From Rhabditophanes sp. KR3021 (taxonomy: Eukaryota; Nematoda; Chromadorea; Rhabditida; Alloionematidae), in contig CAUJLY010000002.1 in the NCBI GenBank assembly GCA_963281155.1, positions 1,612,001 through 1,676,000 on the forward strand: DNA of 64,000 nt. Reading direction: 5' to 3'. This document shows positions 33,718-46,375 of this stretch, one piece after another. The notes below the pieces were generated by a model. It ran no database searches. It saw only the letters and a program-made list of their open reading frames with translations, and was not told the DNA's origin. Positions within the stretch are counted from its first letter, which is position 1, and every line of letters begins with the position of its first letter. The translations under genes were made by a program, and so were the position numbers.

Positions 33718-35235
33718 TTAACATCCACAGAGTTGTTCGATTGATCCCCAGATTCCAATCTTGATGGAGTAAACCTTGGTTTTTCTGGTTGCATAGTAGA
33801 CAACGTAAGCGTTAATACGGGAAATGATTTCAGTGATTTTAAGTGCAGCTGTTGGGAAGGCAGTGTTGTCATTAATAACTTCAACAGTGAATTTAACACA
33901 GAAGTTCTTCCAGACGTTCTTTTCGGAGATAGTCCATCCCGTCATTTGAGTGGTGGAGCTAGTGTAGATGACTGAGAATCCACTGGCATCGACAGTCAAT
34001 ACATTTGAAGCAGCATGGGAACATCCTCCGCTGTAAGGTTCATAAGTGGTAGTGGGAACTACTGTTGTGATAACTTCAGTGGTAGTAACGGCTTCAGTTG
34101 TTGTGATGGCTTCAGTTGTGGTAATAGACTCGGTGGTAGAAGGAGCAACGGTTGATGGAACAATGAGATACTCCTCTGGCCAGCAATTTTGGGACTCACA
34201 GAATAAGAACATGTTGATGAAATCTTCGAAACAGCCGAATTCAGCAGAGATTTGGAAGTTAAGGAGGATTTGTTTCAAGAAACCATAAGTCTTGCAGAAG
34301 ATGTGGTATTCTTTGATGATCAGTTTCATCTTTTGTTGGATGGAAAGTCCTTCCATTTGAATAACGAAGGTCATTCTGTCGAGGAAAGCTTTGAGTGCTT
34401 GTCTTCCACTGGTTGAGATCACAATAGTAGTGTCTTTCACACAAGCCAGCAATGAGTTGTACAAGAATGAAAGTGGGGATCCATTCAGCAAGACAGTGAC
34501 TTGGGTGGCACGGTAATATTGGCAGGAGATTTCGAAGAAAGCTTCGAATGAATAGAACCCTTCGATTTCAATTTCCATGAGGATGCTCTTGCATTCTGGG
34601 TAGTCGACGGTGAATTTTTGAATAAGGACGTAGATGTCGGTCATTCTGATGTTAATATCAATTTCAGTGTTGCTGAGTAATTGGAGGAGGTATTCAATCA
34701 ATAGATCAAAAGCAGCTTTATTTGGGAATAAATGTCTGTATTTTTGAAGACTAATGATGATACTAAAGTTTCCAGATTCATTAACTTCGAGAACTGAATC
34801 GCATTTGTCGTCAGCAATTTGGACTCCGACTTGGAAAAGATCGGCGAAACATCCCCATGATCCAATCTGGAAGTACTTGAATTTAACTTGGAAGTGGCTG
34901 TATTTGAGGAAGAATTTCTTGATCTTGAATGAGGCAATTGATACAATATCAAATGAAGTGTAATTGTTTGATGAGAACAAAGTAAAGTTCAACTCAAAAA
35001 TAAATTGGTTGAAGATCAAGATATCAGCAGGGTCAGTGAGTTGGGACGAGCAATTGTAAAGAGATTCAATTAACATGCATTCTCCAGATGGCCCAGTTTC
35101 TTCAACAAGATCCTCAGAGCAATCCTTTTGCTTTTTGTTTCTTTTCCCTTCACTTGATCCAGAACTACTAGAGCTGCCACAATAGACAGTCGAAATAGCC
35201 AGAGCTAGGAGACAAACGAGAGCAAACTTTTGCAT
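33718..35235 (-). CDS. Secreted protein of four diverged ~100-residue repeats
   Basis: A single exon of 505 residues. A signal peptide (ALVCLLALAISTVYCG) is followed by a Ser/Gly run and a basic stretch. Four similar modules then follow at about residues 52-145, 146-240, 250-355 and 405-505. Each is helix/strand-rich and closes with an aromatic-Gly element: FQIGSWGCFADLF, IEIEGFYSFEAFFEI, FQISAEFGCFEDFINMF and IKIGIWGSIEQLCGC. Modules 3 and 4 are separated by a Thr-rich linker of TTTEAI/TTTEAV units (about 360-400), which is likely O-glycosylated. I do not recognise the module. Codon use is more GC-rich than the flanks, in keeping with strong expression. A secreted, perhaps matrix or luminal, protein is inferred. 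Confidence 0.8.
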   Translation of the reverse strand: MQKFALVCLLALAISTVYCGSSSSSGSSEGKRNKKQKDCSEDLVEETGPSGECMLIESLYNCSSQLTDPADILIFNQFIFELNFTLFSSNNYTSFDIVSIASFKIKKFFLKYSHFQVKFKYFQIGSWGCFADLFQVGVQIADDKCDSVLEVNESGNFSIIISLQKYRHLFPNKAAFDLLIEYLLQLLSNTEIDINIRMTDIYVLIQKFTVDYPECKSILMEIEIEGFYSFEAFFEISCQYYRATQVTVLLNGSPLSFLYNSLLACVKDTTIVISTSGRQALKAFLDRMTFVIQMEGLSIQQKMKLIIKEYHIFCKTYGFLKQILLNFQISAEFGCFEDFINMFLFCESQNCWPEEYLIVPSTVAPSTTESITTTEAITTTEAVTTTEVITTVVPTTTYEPYSGGCSHAASNVLTVDASGFSVIYTSSTTQMTGWTISEKNVWKNFCVKFTVEVINDNTAFPTAALKITEIISRINAYVVYYATRKTKVYSIKIGIWGSIEQLCGC

Positions 35236-36676
35236 TGTTCCAACAAAATAAGTTGTGAAAATAACATTATTTCAGTTGTTTATAAAGCAATCAAAAGGTT
35301 GTTTGTTTCAAGGATTATCAACAATTTAATCGTATTTAGATTGAAATATAATTGAAATCAAATGCCACGTCTATAATTCACTTTATTTAACTAAACAAAT
35401 ATGTTTTAAACCTATTTAGAGTCATGTGAGTCTAGATTATAAGAAGTTTTTTAATATGTCATATTTAATAGCATTAGAATACTCTACCTGGTAAAAATAT
35501 CAATTTAAATTATTTTTATAAAGTATAAATAAGCTTATTAGAAAAGTTCAAATTTTATATAAGACGCGACCAAGTAACTAACTCCACACTTTACTAACAT
35601 TTTATTCAAAATATGACTCGCTCTTCCAATTAAACAATCAGCTCCAAAAGCATCCGGATTAATCAAACAAGTAGCTGCCACAGGAGCGGCTGTAGATGTC
35701 GTTCCGCTGTTAGATATGTCGTTGTTGGAAAACTTCCCGGATCAGCTAAGCACAATGTCATGTTGAAATTGGAGGTTTAATGAATGCTACATAGATAACA
35801 ACGAAATAACCAACAACAAATCGCATATTAAATACTCATACGTAAATTTTTATATAAATAAATGGCTAAGGAATATTTTTAATTGTTTTTAAACCTCTAC
35901 GTTTAATAAAAATTAACTATTTTACATTTGTTTTTTTACTTGTTAGTGTTATATAATTAGCATGTTATAATATTTAAATGTTTTTTTATATGCTTATTTA
36001 GTGTATCATGATTTTTATCATGTACTTGTTGGGTCCTATCGGCTGTTGGTAGAATAAACACGGTTGTTTGCCGATTTTGAGTAAAACGCACCTTGGTAAA
36101 GGCTAGGTTCCCACTATAAATTAAAAATACTTAACTAGATGTCATTTTCATGTACAAAAACAATTAACGGTGGTCTATAAATAATAACAAATTAACCACG
36201 GCAATTATGCCATCCAACCCAATAAAAGCCACCTTATTAGTAGCCTTTATGTAAAACACCAAATTGGTATTATATAAAATACACGTTGGATACCTATTAA
36301 ACAATTTGCACTGTATGTTATTCAAAAGAATTGTAAACACTTGAAGCCTCTGTTGTAAAGATTGTTTAATAAATAAAAATGCTTATTATTATGCAATAGT
36401 CAAAGTAATTAGCTATATAAATATTTTATTATAGTAAAAGGCAGCATTAGGTACAATGTAATAAATTACTTATTTATATTTTTGCATAAATGCATACAAC
36501 AATACTAATTTAAGTAACAATATAATAGTAAAAAAATGATCTTAACATTATTTGAATGCTCTCATCGGTAAAACAAATTGTGATTGGAAAAAGACGTACT
36601 CTAGTTCATTTTTGGTACTTGTCAAATACGGATTATCTTTTTTTCTGATTATTTGACTACTCTATGGTTTAACAAA
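35236..36676. other. Intergenic region with a possible coding relic
   Basis: Mostly AT-rich. A GC-richer patch at about 35620-35790 has short open pieces in two frames (for example KQVAATGAAVDVVPLL, then RYVVVGKLPG) split by stops; it could be a remnant of an unidentified gene. The rest shows nothing. Confidence 0.35.
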
Positions 36677-38175
36677 ATGTTGTCAACTCAACTAATATCC
36701 TTGTCATCCAAATATTTGAGACAAACAACGCTTAGATCCGTTTATTTGACCCGACCTTTGCCCCAAGCGGAAGATGTAATAAATGATAAGCAGAATGCCT
36801 TATTCAGAGTAGCAAGGGCTACTAAGAAGTCTAGGACGTATGATGATACCGTTCATATTGATGCTGGGAAGGCTATGGCTGAGTTCAATTTAGAAAGCTA
36901 CCATTTGAGGTAAATTGTAATATTTTATGTCTTAATTATGCTAATTTCAGTGATTTACCAAAGAAAGCTCATATCAAAGCAGATTACAGGCATTCACTTT
37001 ACTCAGTTCAAGATGTCTACTCGAAAGCATTAAAGGTACATGGTTCGCCGGATGCAGTAAATGCCATGAGAGCACCTCTAGTTACGGCTGGGAGAAGTCT
37101 GTCAGACCACGAGAGAATGAGGTTAAGAATGCGTGTTGAGTCCGTTACAAAAGACTCTGAAGGAATGGGTGCTGGCAAGGTAGTTGGAATTGCATTCTGC
37201 TTAAATTTCTGTGACACCACATTGAAATTCGCGGCAGCTTATATGACAGGAAGTAAATCTTTATTCGCTGAAGCCATCCATAGTACAATGGACACATTAA
37301 ACCAACTCATCCTACTGATGGGTATTCACTTCTCAAATAGGCATCCCGATCCAAACTTTCCTTATGGTTATGGAAATATGCGTTATGTATCAGCACTGAT
37401 TAGTGGTTGTGGAATTTTATCGTTTGGTTGCGGGTTGTCGATATACCATGGCATTTCGGGATTATTACACTCGCCAGAAGCTCTTGAGGAAATAAGTTAT
37501 GCCTACTATGCGTTAGCAACATCCTTTTGCTTTCAAGGAACGTCTGCTCTAACAGCGTACAGAGAAGCTAGTCGAAAAGCGAAACAGTCAAAAATGTCTA
37601 TCATTAATTATGTTAAGACATCAGCCGATCCTTCCCTAAACGTTGTCTTGTTGGAAGATACGGCTGCCGTGACAGGAGTCTTGATCGCCTTTACCTCAAT
37701 TACCTTATCACAAATCTTAAACTCCCCAATTCCTGACTGTTGTGGATCAATTGTTATTGGAACCTTGCTGGGGACAGTAGCCACCTTTATCATCCGAAAT
37801 AATGCACATCATTTAGTTGGTCGATCGCTTCCTAGTCGAATTACAGATGACATTGTAGCTAGGTTGAAGAGCGATCCAGTTGTACGAGCTGTCCATGATG
37901 TCAAGACAACATCAATGGGTGTAGAGCACTCACGTTTCAAAGCGGAGATTGATTTTGATGGACGTGAAATTACCAAAGCATACCTCAAAACGTGTTACCT
38001 ACCCAACTTATTGTCGGAAGTTCAACAGTTTAAGAAACCAGAAGAATTAGAAGGGTTCATGGAAAAGCACGGTGAACAAATCATCGACAGAATTGGAGAT
38101 GAAGTAGATAGACTCGAACATAGAATCGTCAAAAGGCATCCCGATATCAGACATGTGGACTTAGAATCCTTATAA
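36677..38175 (+). CDS. SLC30A9: ZnT9 / SLC30A9-family zinc transporter
   Basis: Exons 36677-36909 and 36951-38175 (41-nt intron) give 485 residues. The N-terminus is basic and Ser/Leu-rich (MLSTQLISLSSKYLRQTT), as for a mitochondrial presequence. The cation-diffusion-facilitator domain spans about 140-350: GSKSLFAEAIHSTMDTLNQ with the H-x3-D metal site, PYGYGNMRYVSALISG, and LLEDTAAVTG in TM5, where ZnT9 proteins have E-D instead of H-D. The C-terminal domain with RFKAEIDFDGREIT and the terminal RHVDLESL match human ZnT9. Known role: mitochondrial zinc export and respiration. The first in-frame ATG (36677) is used. Confidence 0.95.
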
Positions 38176-39503
38176 TCAAATAAATTAAACTTATCTTCCA
38201 ATTGTGTTGCGGTTCTGTATAAACTTATTGTCATATCTAAAATCGTCTATTTTACCATAGATTAAAATATTATTTATATAAAAGATGGCTTCCTTTGTGG
38301 GTAAATATTTGTCATATGCCAAAATCAATACGAAAATTACTGCAATAAAACAGTTGTACTTAATTTTCTTTTTCTTTTAATAATCAAAAGGTTTTATGTC
38401 GAATGTTATTTCCTAAATCACACGTATCACTATTTTTATTTATTTTCCGTTATTTGCTTTTTGACTTAGGAACAATTTGTAATATAGTTTGTATATGTCT
38501 AACCAGATTGTATATTATTATTCGGCACAAATAAAATAATTGTGCGCTCTTTATCGAATGCTAATAATGTTTGTTATGACCAAAAGAGACGTGTTTGTGG
38601 TTTGGAAGTGAATTTTATTTTTGGTAAAAAAGCGAAGATTGATCTAATAAATCATTCTGTGTTTTATTATTGCATCATCCCCTTATTTTAATATACATAT
38701 CACATTATAGTGTGTATGTTTACAAAAAGAGATGATCGCAACTTTAACAAATTCACTCTCACGCCACTTGCTTTCTGACATTTCTTGCTTTTCCGTTTCT
38801 ATTTATTGCTACTAATATATATAACTTTTGGCCTAAACGTCGATCATTAGTGAAGAGATATCACGTGTAAATGTTTAATACTTCTAAAATTGGTGTCCCC
38901 TTAAACGATATAAATATATACTTATGATACGTTTTATAATTTTTATAAGATAAAAGTATACAAAATATCAAAGAACCTCCTATGTTACATAATAGTACCA
39001 GTTTATCATTTCACTGAAATGTGTGTATTATCACCACAAACTTATATTTATATCTCCCTACACCCTTGCCTTAATTGTATCTGACAAACATCTAAAATTG
39101 CCCAGAAAGATCAATCTTTAAGTAGAAAACAGATTGCGTGTGCTTTATTGCTTCTACTTCACAAATTATTAATACAATATAAATGTTTTTGTTTAACTAA
39201 TTGATCAGAAGGTTGATCTTTTTAGAGGATGGATGTTGTTTACTTTTTGTATATAATATCAGTAAAGGGGATGTGTATAAAGTTTAACGTTGCAATCTTT
39301 TATTGTCCATAAATATTTTTATATATGTTATACCATAGTTTGTATTCTGGTAAATACATTTATTTAATGATTGCATTCGATGGAATGGTTGTTGCTTCTA
39401 AGGTTCTTTCAATAAACGTCTTCAAAAATGTTCCTTGCTAATTCTGATTCTTTTTTTTATTTCGAATTTACAATATTTCTATAATTTTGTTTGTAGATAT
39501 ATA
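38176..39503. other. Intergenic region
   Basis: 1.3 kb, AT-rich, no gene seen. It ends in TTTGTAG at about 39490-39496, eight nt before the PEPCK ATG, a candidate trans-splice or 5' UTR intron acceptor. Confidence 0.4.
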
Positions 39504-42106
39504 ATGTCTGACACACCACAGGATCCTAATTTATTGACTCCGTTTAAACAACTCCACGGAGGTTCATCCAGTTTGAGACAAATTTCAGAAGATGCATTTT
39601 ACGTTGTGAATGAAGTTGTTTTGAAGAGACTCGGACCTGTCCCAATTGTTAAGGGAGATTTTCACTTGCTCCCACCAAAGGTTCAAAGATTCATTGCCGA
39701 AAAAGTAAGTTAACAGCCGAGTTAGGGACTTTACTTTACGTCTTCAGACTGAATTGATGAGACCAAAGGGAATTTACATTTGCGATGGAAGTGCACATGA
39801 AGCCGAAGAAATTACTGCTCGATTGATCGAAGGTGGTATGCTTTCTCCATTGTCAGCTTATGAAAATAACTACATTTGCCGTACTGATCCAAATGATGTT
39901 GCCAGGGTAGAGAATAAAACATACATGGTGTCCGTAAGTTAAACACATCCTATTAACGTATCAATAAGTAAAAAAATTTATTTCGCGGTAAAAGGAGGTT
40001 AAGAAATACAAAAAAATTAATGTTAATCAACATTATATGTAATGTAAATGATTCTATTGAACGTATACTTAAATTAATTGAAGTAGCCGCTTTCAATCAT
40101 TCTTAGAGTTGTAAGCTCACATTACATTTTATTTTCGGCCAATTTGCATTATTTCTTATTTTCTGATCAAAGAAGTGAACAATCACTTTAGTGTTTTTTA
40201 AAGCTCCAATCCGATTAATAAATTTTCTTTATCTTAAACCTAAGTATCACGACATAGTTTAACAAAATATAATTTGCAGGATGATAAATACGACACCGAA
40301 TGTCGCGTTAAAGAGGGAGTCACCCCAATCATGGGACATTGGATGTCCAAAGACTGTTTCGGGAAAGAATTAGATGCCAGATTTGTTGGTTGCATGAATC
40401 TCAGAATCATGTATGTAATTCCATTCAGTATGGGACCTATTGGCAGTCCCCTCTCAAAGATTGGAGTTCAACTCACAGACTCTTCTTATGCCGTCTTGTC
40501 CATGAGAATTATGACTAGAGTTTCTCCTACCGTATTTGATGTTTTGGGGAACAACGACTTTGTTAGAGGAATTCACTTTTGTGGAGCAGTAAGACCATTG
40601 AAGAAAGCTGTCAAATTTTCTTGGCCATGCGATCCTGAGAATGTGTTTATTGCACACGTAGCCCATAAAAAGACTCCAGAAATTTGGAGCTACGGATCAG
40701 GCATGTCTTTCGCTTTTTACTTTATATTTACTCGTAATTTCAGGTTATGGTGGAAACAGTTTGTTGGGAAAGAAATGCTTTGCATTGAGAATTGCTTCAA
40801 ACATCGCTAGAGATGAAGGTTGGTTGGCCGAACATATGGCCTTGATCCGGATAACAAGGTTAGTATTTGTATCGAATTTATTTTGCTTCATTTATTAATC
40901 CTTTTTTAAGTCCCACAGGTTCACAAAAAACATTCGCTGCGGCCTTCCCAAGCGCTTGCGGCAAAACAAACCTGGCTATGCTTGATTCTAGTATTCCTGG
41001 CTGGAAAATCAGATGCATCGGTAAGTTTATGAGGTAAAAATTATTAAATAAGTTGCAGGTGATGACATCGCTTGGATGAAATTCAATAGCGAAGATGGAC
41101 GCTTGTATGCAATCAACCCCGAAGCAGGATTCTTCGGAGTCGCTCCCGGAACATCAAAGAAAACCAACCCAATGGCTGTAGGTACGTTTTGCTATACAAA
41201 AATGATACTCATTGACATCTTTATTTAGCAACATTCCAAAAGAACTCAATCTTTACAAATGTAGCTGAGACTGATAACGGGGAATACTTCTGGGAAGGTA
41301 TGGAAGACGACCTGAAGGACAAAAACGTCGGGATGAAGAATTGGTTAGGACATAAGTGGAAGATTGGAGACGAAGAAAAAGCCGCCCATCCAAACTCCAG
41401 ATTCTGCTCACCAGCTTCTCAATGCCCAATCATTGATGACCAATGGGAAGACCCTAAAGGAGTCCCAATTGATGGCATCATCTTCGGAGGACGTAGACCA
41501 CAAGGAGTTCCACTCGTGTATGAAACATTTGACTGGAACCACGGGATCTTTGTAGCCAGTACCCTTAAATCGGAGACCACTGGTAACACCTTCCTTCTAA
41601 TTTTCTCCATTCTTATTCATCTTTTTATTTAAGCTGCTGCCGAGTTCAAAGGCAAGACCGTCATGCATGATCCATTTGCCATGAGACCTTTCATGGGTTA
41701 TAATTTCGGAAAGTACCTTGAGCATTGGCAAAGCCTCAACACTGGAAACCATAAGGTCCCAAAGATTTTCCACGTCAATTGGTTCAGAAAAGGAGATGAT
41801 GGTCAATTCCTCTGGCCCGGTTTTGGAGATAATATCCGTGTTCTTGATTGGATGGTCAAAAGACTGGATGGCGTAGAAGACATCGGAAAACCATCCCCCA
41901 TCGGAATCTTGCCAGCTGAAGGAAGTATTAATCTCGAAGGACTAGATAATATCAAGTGGGATGAGTTGATGTCTGTTCCAAAGGAATACTGGGCCGAAGA
42001 TGCCAAGGAAGTCAGATCATTCTTGGAAAGTCAAGTCGGAGACGATCTTCCCGAATTCATTAAGGTTGAAATAGCTAAACAGGAACAAAGAATCGCTGAT
42101 ATGTAA
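39504..42106 (+). CDS. pck: Phosphoenolpyruvate carboxykinase (GTP)
   Basis: Eight exons (39504-39704, 39748-39933, 40280-40700, 40744-40858, 40911-41020, 41059-41181, 41229-41582, 41634-42106) give 660 residues. Signatures are IYICDGS near the N-terminus, [40 protein letters not shown] (metal-binding Lys), GWLAEHM (metal-binding His), the P-loop [13 protein letters not shown] with the reactive Cys, and DDIAW (metal-binding Asp). FFGVAPGT and the guanine-site [14 protein letters not shown] region mark the GTP-dependent enzyme. Reaction: oxaloacetate + GTP to phosphoenolpyruvate + GDP + CO2, the committed step of gluconeogenesis. Intron 3 begins with GC instead of GT. Coding GC content rises towards the 3' end, as in highly expressed genes. 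No clear mitochondrial presequence. Confidence 0.97.
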
Positions 42107-42671
42107 CTGCATCCAATTAGTTAAATCGGCTTTCAACTTTCGTACAAAGTTCGAGCATTATCTATTTTGTTTAGTTGCCTCTTAAGACCAATGTGTAACA
42201 ACCTTTTTAAACAATAAACAAAACCTTTTTATCTGCCATGTAATATATTTATTTATACTTCAATTATTAGAAAGAGTTATAATTAGACACAGCCATTTAG
42301 ATGTGTGTATGTAATTTTACAACAAACAACTACACCGTTGTTAAATGTTTTTTAATGCTATTTTACAATAAACAACTTGTGCTTACTAATCTTAAGTCTA
42401 ATGAACCCGTTATCTAAAACCATTTTTTGATTAGATCAAAAGTTAGAGTAAAGATTTACGATGTTGTGGGAAAACGTGTTATTTCTCTAATGCAATTGAA
42501 CATCTTAGAGAATGGTATGTGAAGCCATCTACTAATATCGTAGATATCGAATATAAAGAATGTGCCGTGTCTCTCGTTTGATTAGGCTGAAGATCATTAA
42601 GCAGACATTTGCCCCTATTTAAAAGCACGATTTTTAGTTAAAGTATCATTTTAACTTTTTAGCTCTCAAGC
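42107..42671. other. Intergenic region
   Basis: AT-rich spacer between PEPCK and the granulin gene, with several AATAAA motifs after the PEPCK stop. No gene is seen. Confidence 0.35.
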
Positions 42672-43512
42672 ATGTTGGTTAAGGTTAGTTTAGTTTTATT
42701 TGTCCTGTTCGTTGGAGTTGCTTCTTCCGTCAAGACAACTTGTCCGGGTGGCCGCCAACAATGCCCAGACGATTCCACTTGTTGTGAAATGAATTCAAGC
42801 TCGTCTTACGGTTGTTGCCCATTACCGAACGCCGTATGCTGCTCAGATAAATTCCACTGCTGCCCAGCAAACACAAGATGTGACGATGAATCTAGATCAT
42901 GTTTGGCATCTAATGGAACTGTCTTTGCTGCAACTAAAAAAGTCAGGAAATCTAAAACTCAAATCATTGTGCCAGAAATCACTTCCATTGACAATATTGA
43001 AAACTACAGAAAAGCCATTTATGGTTCCGTAATTTGTCCTGACGAGGTTTCTGAATGTCCAGAAGCAAATACTTGTTGCGAACTTGAAGACGGAAGTTAT
43101 GGATGCTGTCCAATGGAAGGTAAATAATAATAACATTTTTTTGGCACAAGTAAACTTTTAGTTGGTCCAATATTTAATTTGTACAACCATTAATATTCTC
43201 CGATTTTCAGAGGCGGAATGCTGCAGTGACCACATACATTGCTGCCCAAACGGATCTACCTGCAATGTTGAGGAAGGAACTTGTTTAAATAGATTCGGAC
43301 TGACTTTCCCTGCTTCAAAAAAAACACCTAGCATGTTGTTGAGTAAGAGAAAACTATTTTTCCTTAAGAAAGCTGGACTTGTTGAATCTTCTTTTTATGA
43401 TGAAGAATACGATTTAATAAAATGCGGAGCTAATACGGTTTGCTTTAGTGACGAAAGATGCTGCAGAAAAAATGAAAAAATGACTTGCTGTCCAAAAAAC
43501 ACCCAACTCTGA
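42672..43512 (+). CDS. Progranulin-like protein with two and a half granulin domains
   Basis: Exons 42672-43119 and 43211-43512 (91-nt intron) give 249 residues. A signal peptide covers about 1-19 (VSLVLFVLFVGVASS). Granulin 1 (about 23-77) and granulin 2 (about 118-180, split by the intron) show the CC-rich ladder, with YGCCPLPNAVCCSDKFHCCP and [20 protein letters not shown]. A third begins near residue 221 (CGANTVCFSDERCCRKNEK) but stops after TCCPKNTQL, about halfway. Basic linkers (KKVRKSK, LLSKRKLFFLKK) could be cleaved to release single granulins. Known role: secreted and lysosomal, with growth and lysosome functions. The short third unit may be real or the result of a stop mutation. 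Confidence 0.93.
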
Positions 43513-44322
43513 TGATTCTTCCAATTCGACTGTTCTAGGCCTAATTTAAATTTGACAAGTACAGCAGAAAATGTATTCTCTAAACAACGATCGGAAAACT
43601 TAGACAAGCTCCATACATCCGAGACAATTAAGTGAATCGATATGTATGTATTTTTATTACCATGTTTTGATGCAATTTAATAAAAGTTTATCATTAATAA
43701 TTGTTTATTTACTTTGTTAATATGAAAGTCTTGTGACGATGTTCAGTTAGTGGAAACTTATGTATGACTTTGGATGATGATTTTATGGCACAAGCTAGCA
43801 AATCTTGGGTGCACATATAAAATAATATATAATACCGATATTTGTCTTGTATCAAAAAGTAGTGTTACGGTGGATGTTAATTCAAATGTCTTACTGCGAC
43901 ATTAAACGGAGATATTTAGTTCAAATAAATGTAACTGTAAAATGCCTATTTATTTGCCGTATTGTCATAATTCCTTATATTTAATTCCCTTTTCAGTTAT
44001 ATCCTTAAATAGACATACTAAATGGTACTTGCTTAATTTAATCCATCTACTTTTTTATCAATGCACATTTGCATTACTCATTGAATAAATGTAACATAAT
44101 TTTATGACCCCTTCTTTATATGCAAGTAAATTTACATTAAACACGCACCACCTTTTTCCTCTAAATGCAATCTCTATGGTGAAAGATTGGAAAAGCGACT
44201 ATGCGACGGTCAAATTGAACTTTGGATAGTTATTATCGCGAATGTTTATTTTTTTACGTTTCATCTCAAACCAAACTAGCATCCAACATTGATACTAATA
44301 AATGTGTATTATTTCAGACAAA
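43513..44322. other. Intergenic region
   Basis: AT-rich, no gene seen. TATTTCAG at about 44311-44318, just before the next ATG, is a strong candidate trans-splice acceptor. Confidence 0.4.
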
Positions 44323-46149
44323 ATGCTGAATAGTCCGTCAATTATGTGCTTGTCGCAAGCTAAGAAAAGGCTGGCAAATTCGATTGAAAGGAAAGAGGAT
44401 GAAATCTTAACTAATAGTGACAACAAAGCAGAAAGGTAATTAGTCACCAAAAAGGCAATCTAATGAAATAATTTTAGGGGTGAAGTAAAATATAGAAGAT
44501 CTGCCAGGAATGCAAATGGAAGGGGGAAACCGGAGCTAGCAAACGATATTCGAGACTACCTACAGCCTAAAATTTGTGTCGGCAGCAAATATCAAGCGAC
44601 TTTACCTGATCTCCAATCTCAACCTCCCGCCAGAGATTCAACTCACAGAGCAGAACAAGTATGGGGACTCTGTGATGTACCAATCAATGAAAAATACGCA
44701 AATGATTATATGTCTGCTGCCATTGCCCAATACGAGTATGCTGTGGATGACGCTTTAACTTTATTATTCAAAAGTAATTTTGATATTACAACTGCCTGTT
44801 CAAAGATGGAGGCAAATACAAATAGGCATATCTTCAAGCCTTTTACACAGAAAGAAAGAGCCATTTTTGAAGATTCCATGCGTAAAAAGAAGGAGAGGAT
44901 TACTTATCTCAAAGGCGCGCTTAGCAAGACAAGAACATCTGCCGAAGTTATCGAGTATTACTATATGAGTAAGAAGTTAAGTTGTAAGCATCCTAAAACT
45001 GGCGTGCCTTGTGGATGTATGTCGATGAATCATTCTCTTGCTGAAAATATGGTGCTGCGGAATGAATGTTTGAATTGCGTTCAGAAGCTCTACCAACTGA
45101 CTGATGTAAAAGAAAGTTTGGAGGGAAAGTTGTGTTTGGTTTGCAAGGCTGTTTATGATAATACTCACAAGTTGCGAATTCCCGAACTTCCTTTCACGAG
45201 TGAATCTCCTCTTCATGGACAAAACCAAAAGTCGTCGGGCGATACTGAAATGATACCTGATGAAGAAACGACATCTTACACATTTGAAAACTTCTACACA
45301 GAAGGACCTTCGAATGATGGCATGGAAACCGACTTATTTGCTGCCCTTGATAATGATGCTATATTAGCAAAAGAAGTAGAAGACGTCATGAATAAAATTC
45401 TTGATTTAGTTATTGAAGAAACAAACGGTGGGAACCTAGTTTTAGGAAAAAAAGCAACCAAGATTGAAAATGTCAGTGGTTATAGTATTACCGATCTATC
45501 GCTTACCGAGGTATCTGGAATTCCCGGAGGTTCAGAACAACAATCTGTTCCAGATATCGTGGAAGAAACTACTGGTAAAAGTGAACCAATAAACCCACTT
45601 ACTGTGAAAATAGAAGTGGAACACAATAAAATGGACACACTTCCTCTCTCTAACCCTTCATCAATTCAATTATACGCTAACGACGACTCCCAAGACAGAG
45701 AAACAAACTTAAAGGACTCCCAAGAAAACTCAGCAACAGACTTTAAAGCAATGTATGGCACTCCAATTAATCCTAAATCACTACACCACATGATCGCAGA
45801 AGAAAACTCTCAATCTCCGTCAACCTCAGATGAAGCTCTCAAGAATGGAGTTGCCGATGCAGATGAAGAAATGGTTACCTGCTTCTTCAAAAAACGCCTC
45901 CAATCCCGAAAACGCAAAGTCTATCGCACTTCTTTTACTCCTGATGAGAGGAGAACATTTATAAAAGCATTCATTATTCATGGAAGAAATATTCCCTGCA
46001 TTTTAGAGCACTTGCGAACAAACCTTGATGTGCATTTTTCTGAAGATGACGTTAAATCTTTCATTGATCTGCATTATTATGATCATAATCTTAAAGCCAT
46101 CATTGATATTTGTAACAGCAGAAAGCGGTTGCAAGGTTCTACCATCTGA
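44323..46149 (+). CDS. ELM2-SANT corepressor scaffold with Cys4 finger
   Basis: Exons 44323-44435 and 44478-46149 (42-nt intron) give 594 residues. The ELM2 domain opens with ICVGSKYQATLPDL at about residue 66 and continues to DDALTLLFKSNFDITTACS. A SANT domain follows (FTQKERAIFEDSMRKKK to VIEYYYMSKKL, about 155-210). A CX2C pair-type zinc finger (CLNC and CLVC, 21 residues apart) sits at about 247-275. An acidic disordered region and a second SANT-like region near the C-terminus follow (FTPDERRTFIKAFIIHGRN). Known of the family: ELM2-SANT binds class I histone deacetylases in CoREST, MTA, MIER and RERE complexes. ELM2-SANT-GATA-like finger recalls MTA/EGL-27, but the second SANT recalls CoREST, so I leave the orthologue open. 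Confidence 0.85.
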
Positions 46150-46375
46150 ATGAACAACTACATAAGAGATATCATTCATTTATGAACCTATTCTTATTAA
46201 TTCTAAAACCATACGACAAATCATTTTTGTTTAACTGCTCTTTTATTATGTTCATTGTAATAAAATTTAATTATAATCTTGTTCTTTATTAGCCCTTTAA
46301 TTGTTTTGACAAGAAAGTATTTAGTACATCTTTCCATATCCAATTGATTTTGTGTCTCTTTAATAACAGCTACTA

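Noticed and set aside
34046..34288. Plus-strand Val/Ser-rich ORF
   Set aside because: It is the complement of the Thr-rich linker of the secreted repeat protein.
35617..35790. GC-richer patch with open pieces in two frames
   Set aside because: No ATG-started frame survives and I could not match it to a known protein; noted only in the spacer entry.
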